DNA from: Papio anubis
Taxonomy: Eukaryota; Chordata; Mammalia; Primates; Cercopithecidae
Reading direction: 5' to 3'
DNA length: 64,000 bases
NCBI RefSeq assembly: GCF_008728515.1
Contig: NC_044984.1
Span: 93,543,181 to 93,607,180 of the forward strand
The notes under the pieces were generated by a model. The model saw nothing but the letters and a program-made list of their open reading frames with translations, made no database searches and was not told the DNA's origin. Numbering within the stretch: position 1 is the stretch's first letter; each line of letters starts with the position of its first letter. Positions 52,196 through 63,264 of the stretch are shown piece by piece. The translations under genes and the position numbers were made by a program.

Positions 52196-52340
52196 TAGAG
52201 CTGGAAAAGATCTAGCCCTACTGTTTCATTTTCAAATGAGGAAACTGAGGCTTACTGTAAGGGGTTGTTTTTTAAAGTCATATAGTAAGTTGGTGCAGAC
52301 GTAGGAGTAGCAATCAGATCTCTGAGCTCTTTTCCTCTTT
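52196..52340 (+). repeat. MIR-like SINE
   Basis: 'aaatgaggaaactgaggctt' and 'agtcatatagtaagttggtg' match the MIR core. Confidence 0.65.
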
Positions 52341-52429
52341 GAGAGTGAAGTTCACAAACGCAATTTTGTTTCATAAGTTGTTTACTTTACTAAAATAAAG
52401 GTAAGTAAGGTAAAGCTATGATTTATTGT

Positions 52430-52830
52430 TAAATGAGAAGAATGAGTGTCAGAGAAATGTATATGGCATGATTTCATGTTCTTAAAATACAAATAATGTC
52501 TATCTATGTATGTATGTATCTATATTGATTTATTTATCTTCTATCTGTATGTGATTGAATGAAATTGGAGAAAAGAGTGGAAGCACATACACCACACTAA
52601 CACTGAACACTTACAAGAAGGGTAAAAAAAAGGAGTAAGAAAAATGGAAGCAAAATAGAATTTGTTCAAATGGTATGTGAAAGTGAAGATTACAAAAATT
52701 TTATCCATAAAATTATTAATATGTAAAAATTGAATGTGCACATAGACGGAGACTAGAAAATCACTAGGATATACATACAATAAGAACATAAACAAAAGAA
52801 AATATTATTTTGACAAGAGGTCATTAAAAA
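52430..52830 (+). repeat. Old L1M 3' UTR-like sequence
   Basis: 'gtatatggcatgatttcatg', a (TATC/TATG)n patch at 52500-52545 and the following 'aagcacatacaccacactaa' resemble an old L1 3' region. Weak. Confidence 0.5.
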
Positions 52831-53500
52831 TAAAAATAAAAACAAGTCCAATGACTCCCCTTTCTGAAACCACTGAAACACAGCTATTTTGACTCAAAAC
52901 TGATAAAAAGATGTAATCATATATTCAGAAACAGTATTCACTTAGGAAATTTTACCTAATTTTCAGTATTGATACCTATAAAATTTTATGCTTCACAAAT
53001 AAATGTATATATGTACATACATGTGTCCATATAAATATTTTATTTGCTTACCATTATATTTGTTTACTAAATTTGGATATACTTCTTTGTTTATTAAATA
53101 ATTTAGACAATGAAAATAAAATTAACGTATACTCACTGTTACAAGTTTAGAAAATTTAGAAAAAGAGAGAGCAGAAAATAAAAATCACTAATAATCTTAC
53201 CCAGAGATATCCACTGTTAAACTTTTTGCATATGTCCCTTCAGATTTTTTTGCATGTATGTGTATTCAAAAATGGGATAATATTTTACTTTATTATCTGC
53301 TTTTTTCATTTAGTAACATATTATGGCTATATTTCTATGGTAATACATATAGATACAAAGTCATTTTAAATTAGGTGTCTAACATTTTATCATCAGGAAT
53401 TACTGTAATTTATTGAACATCTTTATATGTGCAGTTTTTGCTCTTGTTCAATTGCTTCCTTAGGATATATTCCTATACGTGATATTTAATTATAAAATAT
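52831..53500. repeat. Possible ancient interspersed repeat
   Basis: 53195-53300 ('taatcttacccagagatatc', 'tatctgcttttttcatttag') and 53340-53470 ('gcttccttaggatatattcc') resemble a widespread old mammalian repeat, perhaps L1M-related. I cannot name it with confidence. Confidence 0.4.
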
Positions 53501-54069
53501 TTAATTTCTGAACCCCCTGGAAGTTTACACTTGAGTATCAAACACACTAGTAGATGACAATTCTTTTGCTATTAGAACAGAAGACCATAGAATCAACCAA
53601 TAACAGATACAAAGTTTTTTTCATGGGTAAGTGACCTACATTGTCCACTTAATTCTTCATTATATTTTGGGAAAATAAATTTGTATCTAAAAACCATCTT
53701 TATGATGATCTATGACTTACAAAAATCTACTATTTATCTTTCAAATTCCCTCTCATTACTTTTACTTCTTCTCTTGCCGGTATGAGGTCACTAATGGTAG
53801 ATTTTATAAAACGCACTAACAATTATATGGAAGTCATACAATTAGTATTTTTAAAGTGTCTACAAAGAAGACTTTTGCAACTGTTTTATGGCTTTGTTGT
53901 GAATATGCAAGGGGTATATTCTATCAAATAAGTATCATTCCTATCCTCAAGACACTTACATGTACTGGAAATAAGAAATCATTATCCATTGTTTGGAAAA
54001 ATTTTTCTTTTAAGAAAATAATAGATGGAAAAGAAAAGAGAAGTCCAAGGAAAAAAAAAGTCATCTATT
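53501..54069. other. Undefined AT-rich sequence
   Basis: A 71-codon lysine-rich frame at 53856-54071 is unsupported. Nothing else seen. Confidence 0.45.
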
Positions 54070-54270
54070 AAGATCTGCTATGTACCAAGAATGTAGTTAA
54101 CTACTTCCTCATTAATTAAAGCCTCCCAATAATATTGAAGAAAGTAGGTATTATTTATTATAGTTGTTTTCCATATGAAGAAGTGAAATTCAGACTGATG
54201 AAATGATTTGCACAAGGTGATACTACCAATAATTGATATAGTGAGTATTCAAACCTAGGTGACATACTTT
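54070..54270 (+). repeat. MIR SINE
   Basis: 'gatctgctatgtaccaagaa', 'agtaggtattatttattata' and 'gcacaaggtgatactaccaa' follow MIR order. Confidence 0.65.
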
Positions 54271-55429
54271 TGACTCAACACAATAAGTTTTCAACAATTT
54301 GAGCGTCTCAGTGATAGAATGTATTATCTTTGGAAGCAGTGAGCTTATTATCATGGGAAGTATGCTAGCAGATGTTAGTTGATCATATATCAGAGACATG
54401 AAAAATATTCCACTACTAATGGATGATTTCACTTGCTCATCTCTCTAGGCTTCTTCTAGAGGGCTAGATATTTTGTTGAATTGAAAAAAATGTACCATTT
54501 TTAAACCATGGATATGTCATAAGCAAATATTAGACCACAGAATAATACTCAACTATTTTACACTTAAGGGAAACCAAATATCACATATGAACATTATCTC
54601 TAATTTTAGAATACTAGAGAATCTCAGCGGTATTTGAAAGATCAAAATTTATATTATGCATGTTATTTTTGCTTTTAAACACTAGTTAGAATGTACGGTG
54701 CTAAATACATTTTAGCGTCTGTGGTGCTAAGAACACAATCGTTTGATTAAACACGATCTCTTGATAAAGATTAGTTAGCACATGCTAGCCTAACAATTAC
54801 TGAAATTCACATTTTTACACGGGTATCCTATTATTAAGTGATTCCTTAGATTTAATCAATCTGAAAAAAAGTCAGTCAAATGTTATAGAAAATAATAATA
54901 AAAATAAATCCTCTCTTGATTTAGATAAAATAGTGTGCTTGTGTGCTAACGTATTCTACTACCCACCTTCCCCAGTTGCTTCTATTAAAAATAGTACTGT
55001 AAAAAGAAATAAAAATCAAAAATATAATATGCCTGTTGCAAAGCATTTCAGAGAAGCTTTTATGTGAAATTTAACAGTTCATGGAACAAAGAATATGACT
55101 GGAGGCAAGGAAAATTCTGCCTCTGAAAATAAGTGAAACTTAGGTCATCATTAGAGCTTGTGCATTCACTTTTGGGACATAGGATATGTTCAGGGCTGTG
55201 ACTCATTTACATACATGACTATGGGGCCTGTATTTTGGGAGGGCTGTGGGGTGTTGGCTGAAGCCTTCCATGCTGGTAGTTAGGCTTTGCTAAGAGGAAG
55301 GTTGATTCTCTACTTACACCCCCTCAGATGGCTCTCTTTAGTGCATGTCTGTATGATTTGACCTAAAGGAAAGAAGAAATTGGTTACCTTCTGTTATTCT
55401 ATGTCAGCAGTATATTTTATTGAAAGGAG
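54271..55429. other. Undefined sequence, no repeat recognised
   Basis: A long stretch with no repeat that I recognise. 54690-54790 has several CpG sites and homeodomain-type ATTA cores, unusual for the surroundings. No open frame of note. Confidence 0.5.
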
Positions 55430-55600
55430 TATGGACTTCAAGAAAAGAAAAATGAGGGTTTGAAGCAGCTGAGAAGTCAACAAGCTACTTATTTTTTCTG
55501 AGCTTTTCTTCATCTATAAAATGGGCATAATAATACTTCACTGAGTTGTTTTGAGAATTGAATACAAAAAATGTTGACAGTAGTAAATTGCACATCATCT
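55430..55600 (-). repeat. MIR SINE, reverse
   Basis: 'cttttcttcatctataaaat' with 'gggcataataatacttcact' is the reverse MIR core. Confidence 0.75.
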
Positions 55601-56913
55601 GATACACAGTTCAGAATGGAGTACAATTTAGCATCCTTTTTTTTTTTAGTTCTCTAATAAGGAGATTAAAAATACATTAAAAAAAAATGTTTCCCTAGAG
55701 TTTGGCAGGTGATATTCCCACTTAGGAGAATAGCTATCAGATGCACTGGTGACAAAGTAGCTCCTGATGCCGACCCAGAGCTACGCGAGCAAACATGAGG
55801 GGCTTGGAAGCAACCCAGACATTAGGCAGGAGCAGTTTCCAGGGCTGTGAAGATGTTTGCTCTCCTCTACTCAGAAAGAGGTCCTTTTAGGAGAAAGGGA
55901 CACAGGAGCTCTCCCTGTTCCTGCAGACCCAGAGAAAGAGGATCTTGGATCAGGAAACCAGAGAACATTTACTCTGCCTTAGTGAATTCCTAAAGTCCTA
56001 GAAACTCTCTATGGGTGGGTCTCTACTGCTATGAGGGACTCTGACCTGGCCCTCAGATCCCAGGAGGAAGAGAAACAAAAGCTTAGAAAGCAGGGCTGTA
56101 GGATGAGTGTTAGCCACTGATTTCAGAGCTATGTATTTTCCAGCAAATGGTCTAAGAACTATGCTTTATCTATCCAATATAGACAATGTACTCTATAATA
56201 AAATTCCTTATGAATTAATTTTAATAGCTGTCATTTATAATTAAAATCTAGATGGCATTTATATATTGACAAATGAATACAAGTTAATCTTAAGTATAAG
56301 AAGAAAATGACAGCCTTATAAAATACATTTTAACTACATATTTTTTTTATGAATGCACTTGAAACTAATCTAATACAGTCCATATATCTTGCAGTCTGTT
56401 CAATGTAACACACGATTATTAAAACTGATTTAGAAATAGGAGGGTGTTTATAAGATTCTCTGTCACCATTGTATTGTGAAGCCTGAGCACTTGATTACTC
56501 TGCATGTTTGCTGTTGTGTAATGACAAGCACATCCCGTGGAGCTAATTACTGCCTCCACTTTACTTAAGTGATCCTCCATCCCATCAAGAAGATCTTCAA
56601 CCTGATTCTTCGAAAAATGTGAGAATTTGAAGTAGTTCCAATGAAGGTGGTAAATTTCCTAACTTGAAAGCACTTTCTTATGATTACAATGATAATGGTT
56701 AAAGAAACAAAACTTCAAAAACGATTCCACATGAAAGCAACTTAGAATATGAGTAATTATACCTTAACTACAATCCTCAGTGATCAAAAAGATAAACAAG
56801 GTTTGCCAAGCATCTTTCTGTGGGGCATGCACTCTAATAGAGAAGCCATGCATACTCTGATAAAAAGGCAAGAAAATTATATTTTTGAATTGCTGGCTAT
56901 GTTTCAGGCTATA
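55601..56913. other. Undefined sequence
   Basis: 55700-56110 is richer in G and C than its surroundings. 56440-56690 has normal-complexity sequence with no repeat signature. No exon evidence. A 72-codon frame at 56749-56967 runs into the Tigger relic. Confidence 0.5.
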
Positions 56914-57266
56914 AAGTTGAGCATTCCCAACCTGCAAATCCGAAATCCGAAAAGCTCCCAAATCTGAATTTTTTGAACACCCACATGACACCACAAGTAG
57001 AAAATTTTGACTGTATTTTGACAGGTCACAGTCAAAATACAGTCAAAATTTTGTTTATGCACAAAATTATTTAAAAATATTGTATAAAATTACATTCATG
57101 TTTTGTATAGAAGGTGTATATAAATAACAAATGAATTCCATGTTTAGATTTGGGTCCCAACTCTAATATATTTCATTATATATATGCAAACATTCCAAAT
57201 CCAAAAAAATCTGAAATCTGAAACACTTCTGGTTACAAGCATTTCAGATAAGGGATACCTACACTG
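56914..57266 (-). mobile_element. Short non-autonomous Tigger-type element
   Basis: About 353 bp between TA dinucleotides, with terminal inverted repeats (left GTTGAGCATTCCCAACCTGC, right end GATAAGGGATACCTACACTG). It is the reverse of the terminal region of the transposon at 40, minus the transposase. It contains a perfect 22-bp inverted repeat with an 8-base loop at 57001-57052. No coding capacity. Confidence 0.88.
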
Positions 57267-57269
57267 TAG

Positions 57270-57420
57270 CAGTACAGTGTATAATTTAATCTTGCTACGG
57301 TCTTATAGGGTGGTTATTAAAAATCTGAGTTTCTAGGTGAGGAAGTTGACATCAGAGAGGTCAGAAATTGCAAAGCTGGGATTTGAGACCAGGTTCATCT
57401 AACTTCAAAACCTGTTATCT
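57270..57420 (+). repeat. MIR SINE
   Basis: 'ggtgaggaagttgacatcag', 'caaagctgggatttgagacc' match the MIR 3' half. Confidence 0.68.
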
Positions 57421-58639
57421 GAAAGGATTCTAAAAATGCAAACCTGAGAGTGTGTGATGATGTAGAATATATTATCACATCACATATCCAGCTTTGCTGA
57501 AGAACAGGGTGTTCTACACAATATGAGGCATTGAATATAATTGAATCCTACGCCAATACTGATTTGTTTGGCATTTGAGTCTGATTTCAAGTGGGAAAAT
57601 AGATGTGTTGTTTGTAAAACTTATGAATTAATAAGTTCTGAGAATCAAAAGGACTGACCTCAAACAAATTCATGAAATTATATTTACTCTTATTTCTGTC
57701 TTAGTCCTGGAGAGTTGACATTGTTGGGTAAGTTTCAAACTACTATATAATTGCTGAGAAAATTGGGGTGGGAGGAAAAAGAGGAAAGTGATTTCTATTA
57801 GTAAAACTAGTTGAAGACCCATAGAGACTGCTCAAACTTCGAGTGGGTTCATATTTATAGGAATAAAGATGAGAGACCTCCAAATCTTTTCCTGATCCAA
57901 TAAATATTTTGTTTATAAAATATCTGCCATTAGAAATGTGGAGGGGCAGGGAGAGCAAACAAAAATGCTGAGACAAAATGGGCAAGAGCATACAAAACGT
58001 AATGCTGACCTTTGATCTCCATTGCTTAAGATTTTATTCTCCCAATTGTCTTATGAGGTTTTAAGCAACAAACATAAATGTTCAGAAAACTACACAGCTC
58101 TGTTAAAGCCAGGCATAGCACTTGACTCAGTAGCCTTCCAAAGCAAAATTTTGCAGAAAGACAACATATACTATGTAAAACGGTGTTTTCTCTTGCTTAT
58201 TTTAAATTTACCTCCCTTTAATTTCATTGCCTCTCCCTTCCCAATTGTCAAGCAAAAGCAGTATGATCAGATTTCATCAAAATAACTTAGAACACTTAAA
58301 TCAATGTGTATTAGACTTTTCTTCTTTCTTTGCCCTAGAATTTTATGCTCTCTTTTAGTAACTACTCTTCTCTGGTACCAACTGACTGGTGCGTTTGTTA
58401 CGACCTGTATTCCAACTGACACACCACAACAATTCCAGGGAATACAGTGAATTTAACATTAAGATTGTAAGATTAGCTGACATTCTAAGATTCTTAAAGG
58501 AAGGGGTTATGTGTATTTATCCTGGTATGACCACAGCGGCAAACATAATGTCTGCATCACAATGGGACAACGTGAGAGCTAAAATTTAATATATATCTAC
58601 ATATGTTAGACTTTTATGTACATGCCATCGCATGTCTCT
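57421..58639. other. Undefined AT-rich sequence
   Basis: Frames of up to 87 codons (58022-58285) show no protein family. No gene recognised. Confidence 0.5.
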
Positions 58640-58765
58640 ATAATCATTCTCTATTAGTGTTCTCACTTCTGTCAATGGGGAAACTGAGTAAGTTGCTTAA
58701 GATCAAGCAGCTGGTAAATAACAGAGCCAAGATTTGAATTCATGTCTGTCTGACTTTTTTTTTTT
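58640..58765 (+). repeat. MIR SINE
   Basis: 'aatggggaaactgagtaagt' and 'agagccaagatttgaattca' are MIR core and 3' sequence. Confidence 0.78.
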
Positions 58766-59943
58766 ACCATGTGATTTGCCAACCACACTCAGTACCCAAA
58801 ATATTATTTGTGGAGTGCCATTTTCATAGGGTTGTTTATCACACCTTTAATTAAACCTATCCTTGAGAGGGAAAAAAATGCAACTCAGCAAAACTGTAAT
58901 TCACAACTAGCCTAATGGCCAAGTGGAATGCTACATGCTATGGTCAATCACTTAGCAAATAAGTAGTGTGTGATGAAGAGGTAAAAATTGAGGCACACAC
59001 AGAGCCAGCTCTGTTAATAATAATGCTTCTTTGGGGACTGAGTCTCCACTTTCATTTTAACTATCATTGTAGAAAAATGATAAATAAATGCAGTAGGTGG
59101 GATGGCAATATGATAGGTAGAAAGAGAATTAAGAAAAAATAATTTGTGAATTTGTTTACCACTAAAATACACTTAAAAGGCAGCTTTGTCCCAGTGGCAC
59201 TTTTAACATTTGCTTTTACTTTTAATAATCATGTTTACCATATTTTTATGGTTCAATGGCACTATATGCTTGAAGAATTTAGAACATTAATGTCCAATGT
59301 TACCTAAGTCTAGCTGTGGACTTCATGCATGAAATACCATTCCAGCAGAGAAGCACTCCGTGCTTGAACATCCTCAGTATTGAGGAACTTACTATCACAC
59401 TGGGCAGCCACTCTATCTTTAAATAAAGATAGAATTAGTAAAATTAATAAGAAAAGAAATTCTTACTTTCACATTAATCAAATATCTGTATTCTTACAAT
59501 TTCCCTGAAATTATTCTGTAAGCAGGCCTGAAAGAATTACGTGGCAACATATGTTGCTAGGCTGGTTCCTTGGGTTTTGGCAAAGTCCTCAGTGTTTGTC
59601 AGCATTTCTATGTGAGAGAACTGGCTACATAGTCTATCTTGGAGCTAATATCATACTTGTGTCACTAAACATATGTATGGAATTTTGAGAAATGTTTCTT
59701 AATTTTTCAGTTTTAAAATCTAATGCAAACCTGTATTCAGAAAAAAAGTATTGTTTGACCTTTTTAAAAATTATCGCTTAATTAACATGGGGCCTAGCCG
59801 AGTTAGAATAAAATAACTTCTCACTTGTTCCAACATAAGATAAACAAGCAAGGTGTTCCTACTAAGGTCTCACTTAGACCCGCATATTCTTTTTAGTGAT
59901 TGCAAAGTTACTTCTTAGCCACTCAGGCCAATCCACCATAAAA
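58766..59943. other. Undefined sequence
   Basis: 59330-59425 (a 'gcttgaacatcctcagtatt' stretch followed by 'gaggaacttactatcacact') may be an ancient repeat fragment. Otherwise nothing recognised. Confidence 0.45.
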
Positions 59944-60129
59944 CAATCGTTCTCCAACTTTCCTGGTCTTAAGAGTCACTTGGGGTGCTTGTTTAAAAGG
60001 CATATTTGTTGAGCTCTGCCTCCAGAAATACTGATTTAGTAGCATGGAGCCGAGGAATCTTCATTTTTCACCAGTGCTGGAAGTGAATCTGATGCAAGTG
60101 ATTTGTAGACCACATTTTGAGAAAAATTC
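59944..60129 (+). mobile_element. MER5-like hAT (Charlie) miniature element
   Basis: The ends CAATCGTTCTCCAACTTT and ACATTTTGAGAAAAATTC are diverged inverted repeats. The interior has 'gagtcacttggggtgcttgt' and 'actgatttagtagcatggag', as in MER5A. No clear 8-bp duplication. Confidence 0.8.
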
Positions 60130-60199
60130 CCTAATGTTAGCAGTTGTAATGATGCAGGTAGTTCATTCGGTTTTGTTTCAATACAAAACTGCAAGGGTA

Positions 60200-60486
60200 G
60201 CCGGGCGCGGTGGCTCACGCCTGTAATCCCAGCACTTTGGGAGGCCGAGGCGGGTGGATCACAAGGTCAGGAGATCGAGACCACGGTGAAACCCCGTCTC
60301 TACTAAAAATACAAAAAAAAATTAGCCGGGCGCGGTTGTGGGCACCTGTAGTCCCAGCTACTCGGGAGGCTGAGGCAGGAGAATGGCGTGAACCCGGGAG
60401 GCGGAGCTTGCAGTGAGCCGAGATTGCGCCACTGCACTCCAGCCTGGGCGACAGAGCGAGACTCCGTCTCAACAACAACAACAAAA
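60200..60486 (+). mobile_element. AluY-type element with 12-bp deletion
   Basis: Starts GCCGGGCGCGGTGGCTCACG, still rich in CpG, and ends with a (CAA)n tail. A perfect 15-bp duplication, aaaactgcaagggta, lies at 60185-60199 and 60487-60501. 'gagacca' is followed directly by 'cggtgaaacc' at 60283/60284, missing the usual 12 bases, the hallmark of the AluYd lineage. The least mutated Alu in the window. Confidence 0.95.
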
Positions 60487-60501
60487 AAAACTGCAAGGGT
60501 A

Positions 60502-61420
60502 ATACTATTGGGTTTTCTAGATATAGGATCATGCCATCTGCAAACAGAGATAGTTTGACTTCCTCTCTTCCTATTTGGATGCTGTATTCGTCCGTTTTTC
60601 ACACTGCTGTAAAGATACTACCTGAGACTGGGTTATTTATAAAGAAAAGAGGTTTAATTGACTCACAGTTCCACATGGCTGAGGAGGCCTCAGGAAACTT
60701 ACAATCATGGTGGAAGGCAAAGGGGAAGCAAGGCACATCTTACATGGCAGCAGGAGAGAGAGACAGTAAAGGGGGAAGTGCTACACTTTAAGACCATCAG
60801 GTCTCGTGAGAACTCACCCACAATCACGAGAACAGCATGCGGGGAACCACCCCCATGATCCAATCACCTCCCATTAGGTCTCTCCCTTGACATGTCAGGA
60901 TTACAATTCAAGATGAGATTTGGGTGGGAACACAGCCAAACCATAGCAGATGCCCTTTATTTCTTTCTCTTGCCTGATTGCACCGGCCAGAACTTCTGAT
61001 ACTATGTTGAATATGAGTAGGGAAGGCATGCTTGTCTTGTGTTGATTTTCAAGGAGAATGCTTCCAGCTTTGCCCATTAAAAAGAATGAGATTATATCCT
61101 TTGCAAGGACATGGATGGAGCTGGAGACCATTATTCTTAGCAAACTAACACAGGAACAGGAAACCAAATTCTACTTATAAGTGGGAGCTAAATTACGAGA
61201 ACACATGGACACACAGAGGGGAACAACACACACTGGGGCTTTTTGGAGGATGGAGGGTGGAAGGAGGGAGAGAGTCAGGAAAAATAATGGGTACTAGGCT
61301 TCATGCCTACGTGATGAAATAATTTGGACAACAAACCTCCATGAGACAAGTTTACCTATATAGCAAACATACTTGTATCTCTGAACATAAAATAAAAGTC
61401 AAAAAAAAAAAAAAAAAAAA
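60502..61420. mobile_element. Short LINE-1 with 5' inversion, split by a THE1 LTR
   Basis: 60502-60582 and 60954 to about 61075 are L1 ORF2 (reverse transcriptase region) on the reverse strand. About 61076-61420 is the end of ORF2 and the 3' UTR on the forward strand, closed by 20 A at 61401-61420. The 3' flank aaaattgcaaggatg (61422-61436) matches the 5' flank aaaactgcaagggta with three differences, so this is one insertion. Roughly 1.5 kb of L1 is absent between the two halves at the switch point, unlike the copy at 45129. Confidence 0.9.
60583..60948 (-). mobile_element. Solo THE1 LTR, reverse
   Basis: 366 bp, beginning TGTATTCGTCCGTTTTTCAC and ending CCAAACCATAGCA, the reverse complement of a THE1 LTR. 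A perfect 5-bp duplication, gatgc, is at 60578-60582 and 60949-60953. It lies inside the inverted half of the L1 and is therefore younger than it. Confidence 0.95.
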
Positions 61421-61436
61421 GAAAATTGCAAGGATG

Positions 61437-62117
61437 GTAAGATTTGGGGCCTTTCATAACTTTTCAAATATGTCAACTGAGAATATCAAAATGAATCACC
61501 AGGCTTTTTTGTTTGGGGTGTGTGCCTGTGTGTTTATCACAAAATTCACATACTTTTCAACTGTGCCTGCCTTACACTAAGATAGTCATTATATGCAGCT
61601 GTATAGGCCCAGCTATATAGGCCCAGCTATATACATATATAGGTATATGTATGTGTGTGTGTGTGGCGGGGGGCTCCACACACGTTTGGTGTCAATACTG
61701 AAGTAATGCAAATATCTCTGTATCTGCTACAAAACTCAAACAAGAAAAATGAATAGATCTGGATCTGATACGGCCTTCCTCTTCTGCTCTGAACTTTAGT
61801 TGTAGGGAAGAAAATAGTACTTAGTAAGAGTAATACATCAAATAGTGATTGGAAAACCAACTATTTGTGAAATAGTCTGATAAGTATTATGGGATACACA
61901 GAGATGATTAACACACAGTTCTTGCCAAATTGGAGCCTACAACTTAGCTGAAGTTGTTAATCACTTTGGTCAGGTGAATGTTTCACTGAATAAGAAATAT
62001 TAGTGTATTAAGTCATCAGATTCTTTAATGCTTTGAAGTGCTTCATACTGAATTCTACATAAGGTAGAAACTTCATATGTGTGTGTGTGTGTGTGCGCGT
62101 GTGTGTCTATATATATA
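61437..62117. other. Undefined sequence with microsatellites
   Basis: Holds a 14-bp tandem repeat (61597-61633), a (TG)n run at 61650-61665 and another at 62077-62108. Frames here are short and unsupported. Confidence 0.55.
61597..61633. repeat. Tandem repeat, 14-bp unit
   Basis: The unit agctatataggccc occurs about 2.6 times, the first copy with one change (agctgtataggccc). Confidence 0.93.
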
Positions 62118-62118
62118 T
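62077..62118. repeat. (TG)n microsatellite with (TA)n end
   Basis: A TG run with a short GCGC interruption, followed by 'ctatatatatat'. Z-DNA-prone and probably length-variable. Confidence 0.95.
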
Positions 62119-62225
62119 TTGAAGACAGGGTCTTACTACCTTGCCAAGGCTGGTCTCAAACACCTACGCTCTAGCAATCCTCTAGCCTCAGCCTCCTGAG
62201 TAGCTGGGACTACAGGCACAAGCCT
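62118..62225 (-). mobile_element. FLAM-type Alu monomer, reverse
   Basis: On the reverse strand it reads 'cctgtagtcccagctactca' directly into a 'gtgtttgagaccagccttgg' stretch and 'accctgtcttc'. That order is the free left Alu monomer rather than the dimeric Alu right arm. Its 5' start is truncated. Confidence 0.7.
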
Positions 62226-62247
62226 GGTGTATAGAAAAACTTCACTG

Positions 62248-63264
62248 GCATCCAAGATGGCTGAATAGGAAGAGCTCCGGTCTGCAGCCCCAGTGAGATT
62301 GATGCAGAAGATGGGTGATTTCTGCATTTCCAATTGAGGTACCTGGTTCATCTCATTGAGACTGGTTGTACAGTAGGTGCAGCCCACAGAGGGCAAGCTC
62401 AAGCAGGGCAGGGCATTGCCTAACCCAGGACGCACAAGGGATTGGGGGATTTCCCTTTCCTAGCCAAGGGAAGATGCGACAGATTGTACCTGGAGAAATG
62501 GTACACTCCTGACCAAATACTGCACTTTTCCCATGGTCTTTAGCAACTGGCAGACCAGGAGATAACCTTCCGTGCCTGGCTTGGTGGGTCCCACACCCAT
62601 GGAGGCTTGCTCACTTTGCTAGCGCAGCAGTCTGAGATCAACCTGCAATGCTGCAGCTTGACGCAGGGAGGGGCGTCCATCATTGCTGAGACTTGAGTAG
62701 CTCACAGTGTAAACAAAGTGGCTGGGAAGCTCCAACTTGGTGGAGCTCACCGCAGCTCAGCCTCTCTAGATTCCACCTCTGGAGGAAGGCCATAGCAGAA
62801 AAAAAGGCAGCAGACAGCTTCTGCAGACTCAAAAGTCCCTGTCTGACAGCGCTGAAGAGAGCAGTGGTTCTCTCAGCACAGCGTTCGTGCTCTGAGAACA
62901 GACAGACTTCCTCCTCAAGCAGGTCCCTGACCTCTGCGTAGCCTGACTGGGAGACACCTCCCAGTAGCGGTCAACAGACACCTCAAACAGGTGGTTGCCC
63001 CTCTGGGACAAAGCTTCCAGAGGAAGGATCAGGCAGCAATATTTGCTGTTCTGCAGCCTCCGCTAGTGATACCCAGGTAAACAGGGTCTGGAGTGGGCCT
63101 CCAGCAAACTCCAACAGACCTGCAGCTGAGGGGCTTGACTATTAGAAGGAAAACTAACAAACAGAAAGCAATAGCATCTACACCAACAAAAAGGACACCA
63201 ACACCAAAACCCCATCTGTATCAGTCACCAACATCAAAGACCAAAGGTTGATAAAACCACAAAA
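62248..63264 (+). promoter_or_regulatory. L1 5' UTR with intact YY1-type start site
   Basis: The YY1 core CAAGATGGC is intact at 62253-62261, just inside the L1 start. YY1 fixes the transcription start of L1. The rest of the 5' UTR is nearly complete, so residual sense or antisense promoter activity is possible but not shown. Confidence 0.75.

Noticed and set aside
53856..54071. Lysine-rich 71-codon frame as a small protein gene
   Set aside because: The composition follows A-rich sequence; there is no start context, domain or neighbouring exon.
55690..56110. A possible exon or CpG island in G/C-richer sequence
   Set aside because: Very few CpGs, no long open frame, and no convincing splice-site pair that I could find.
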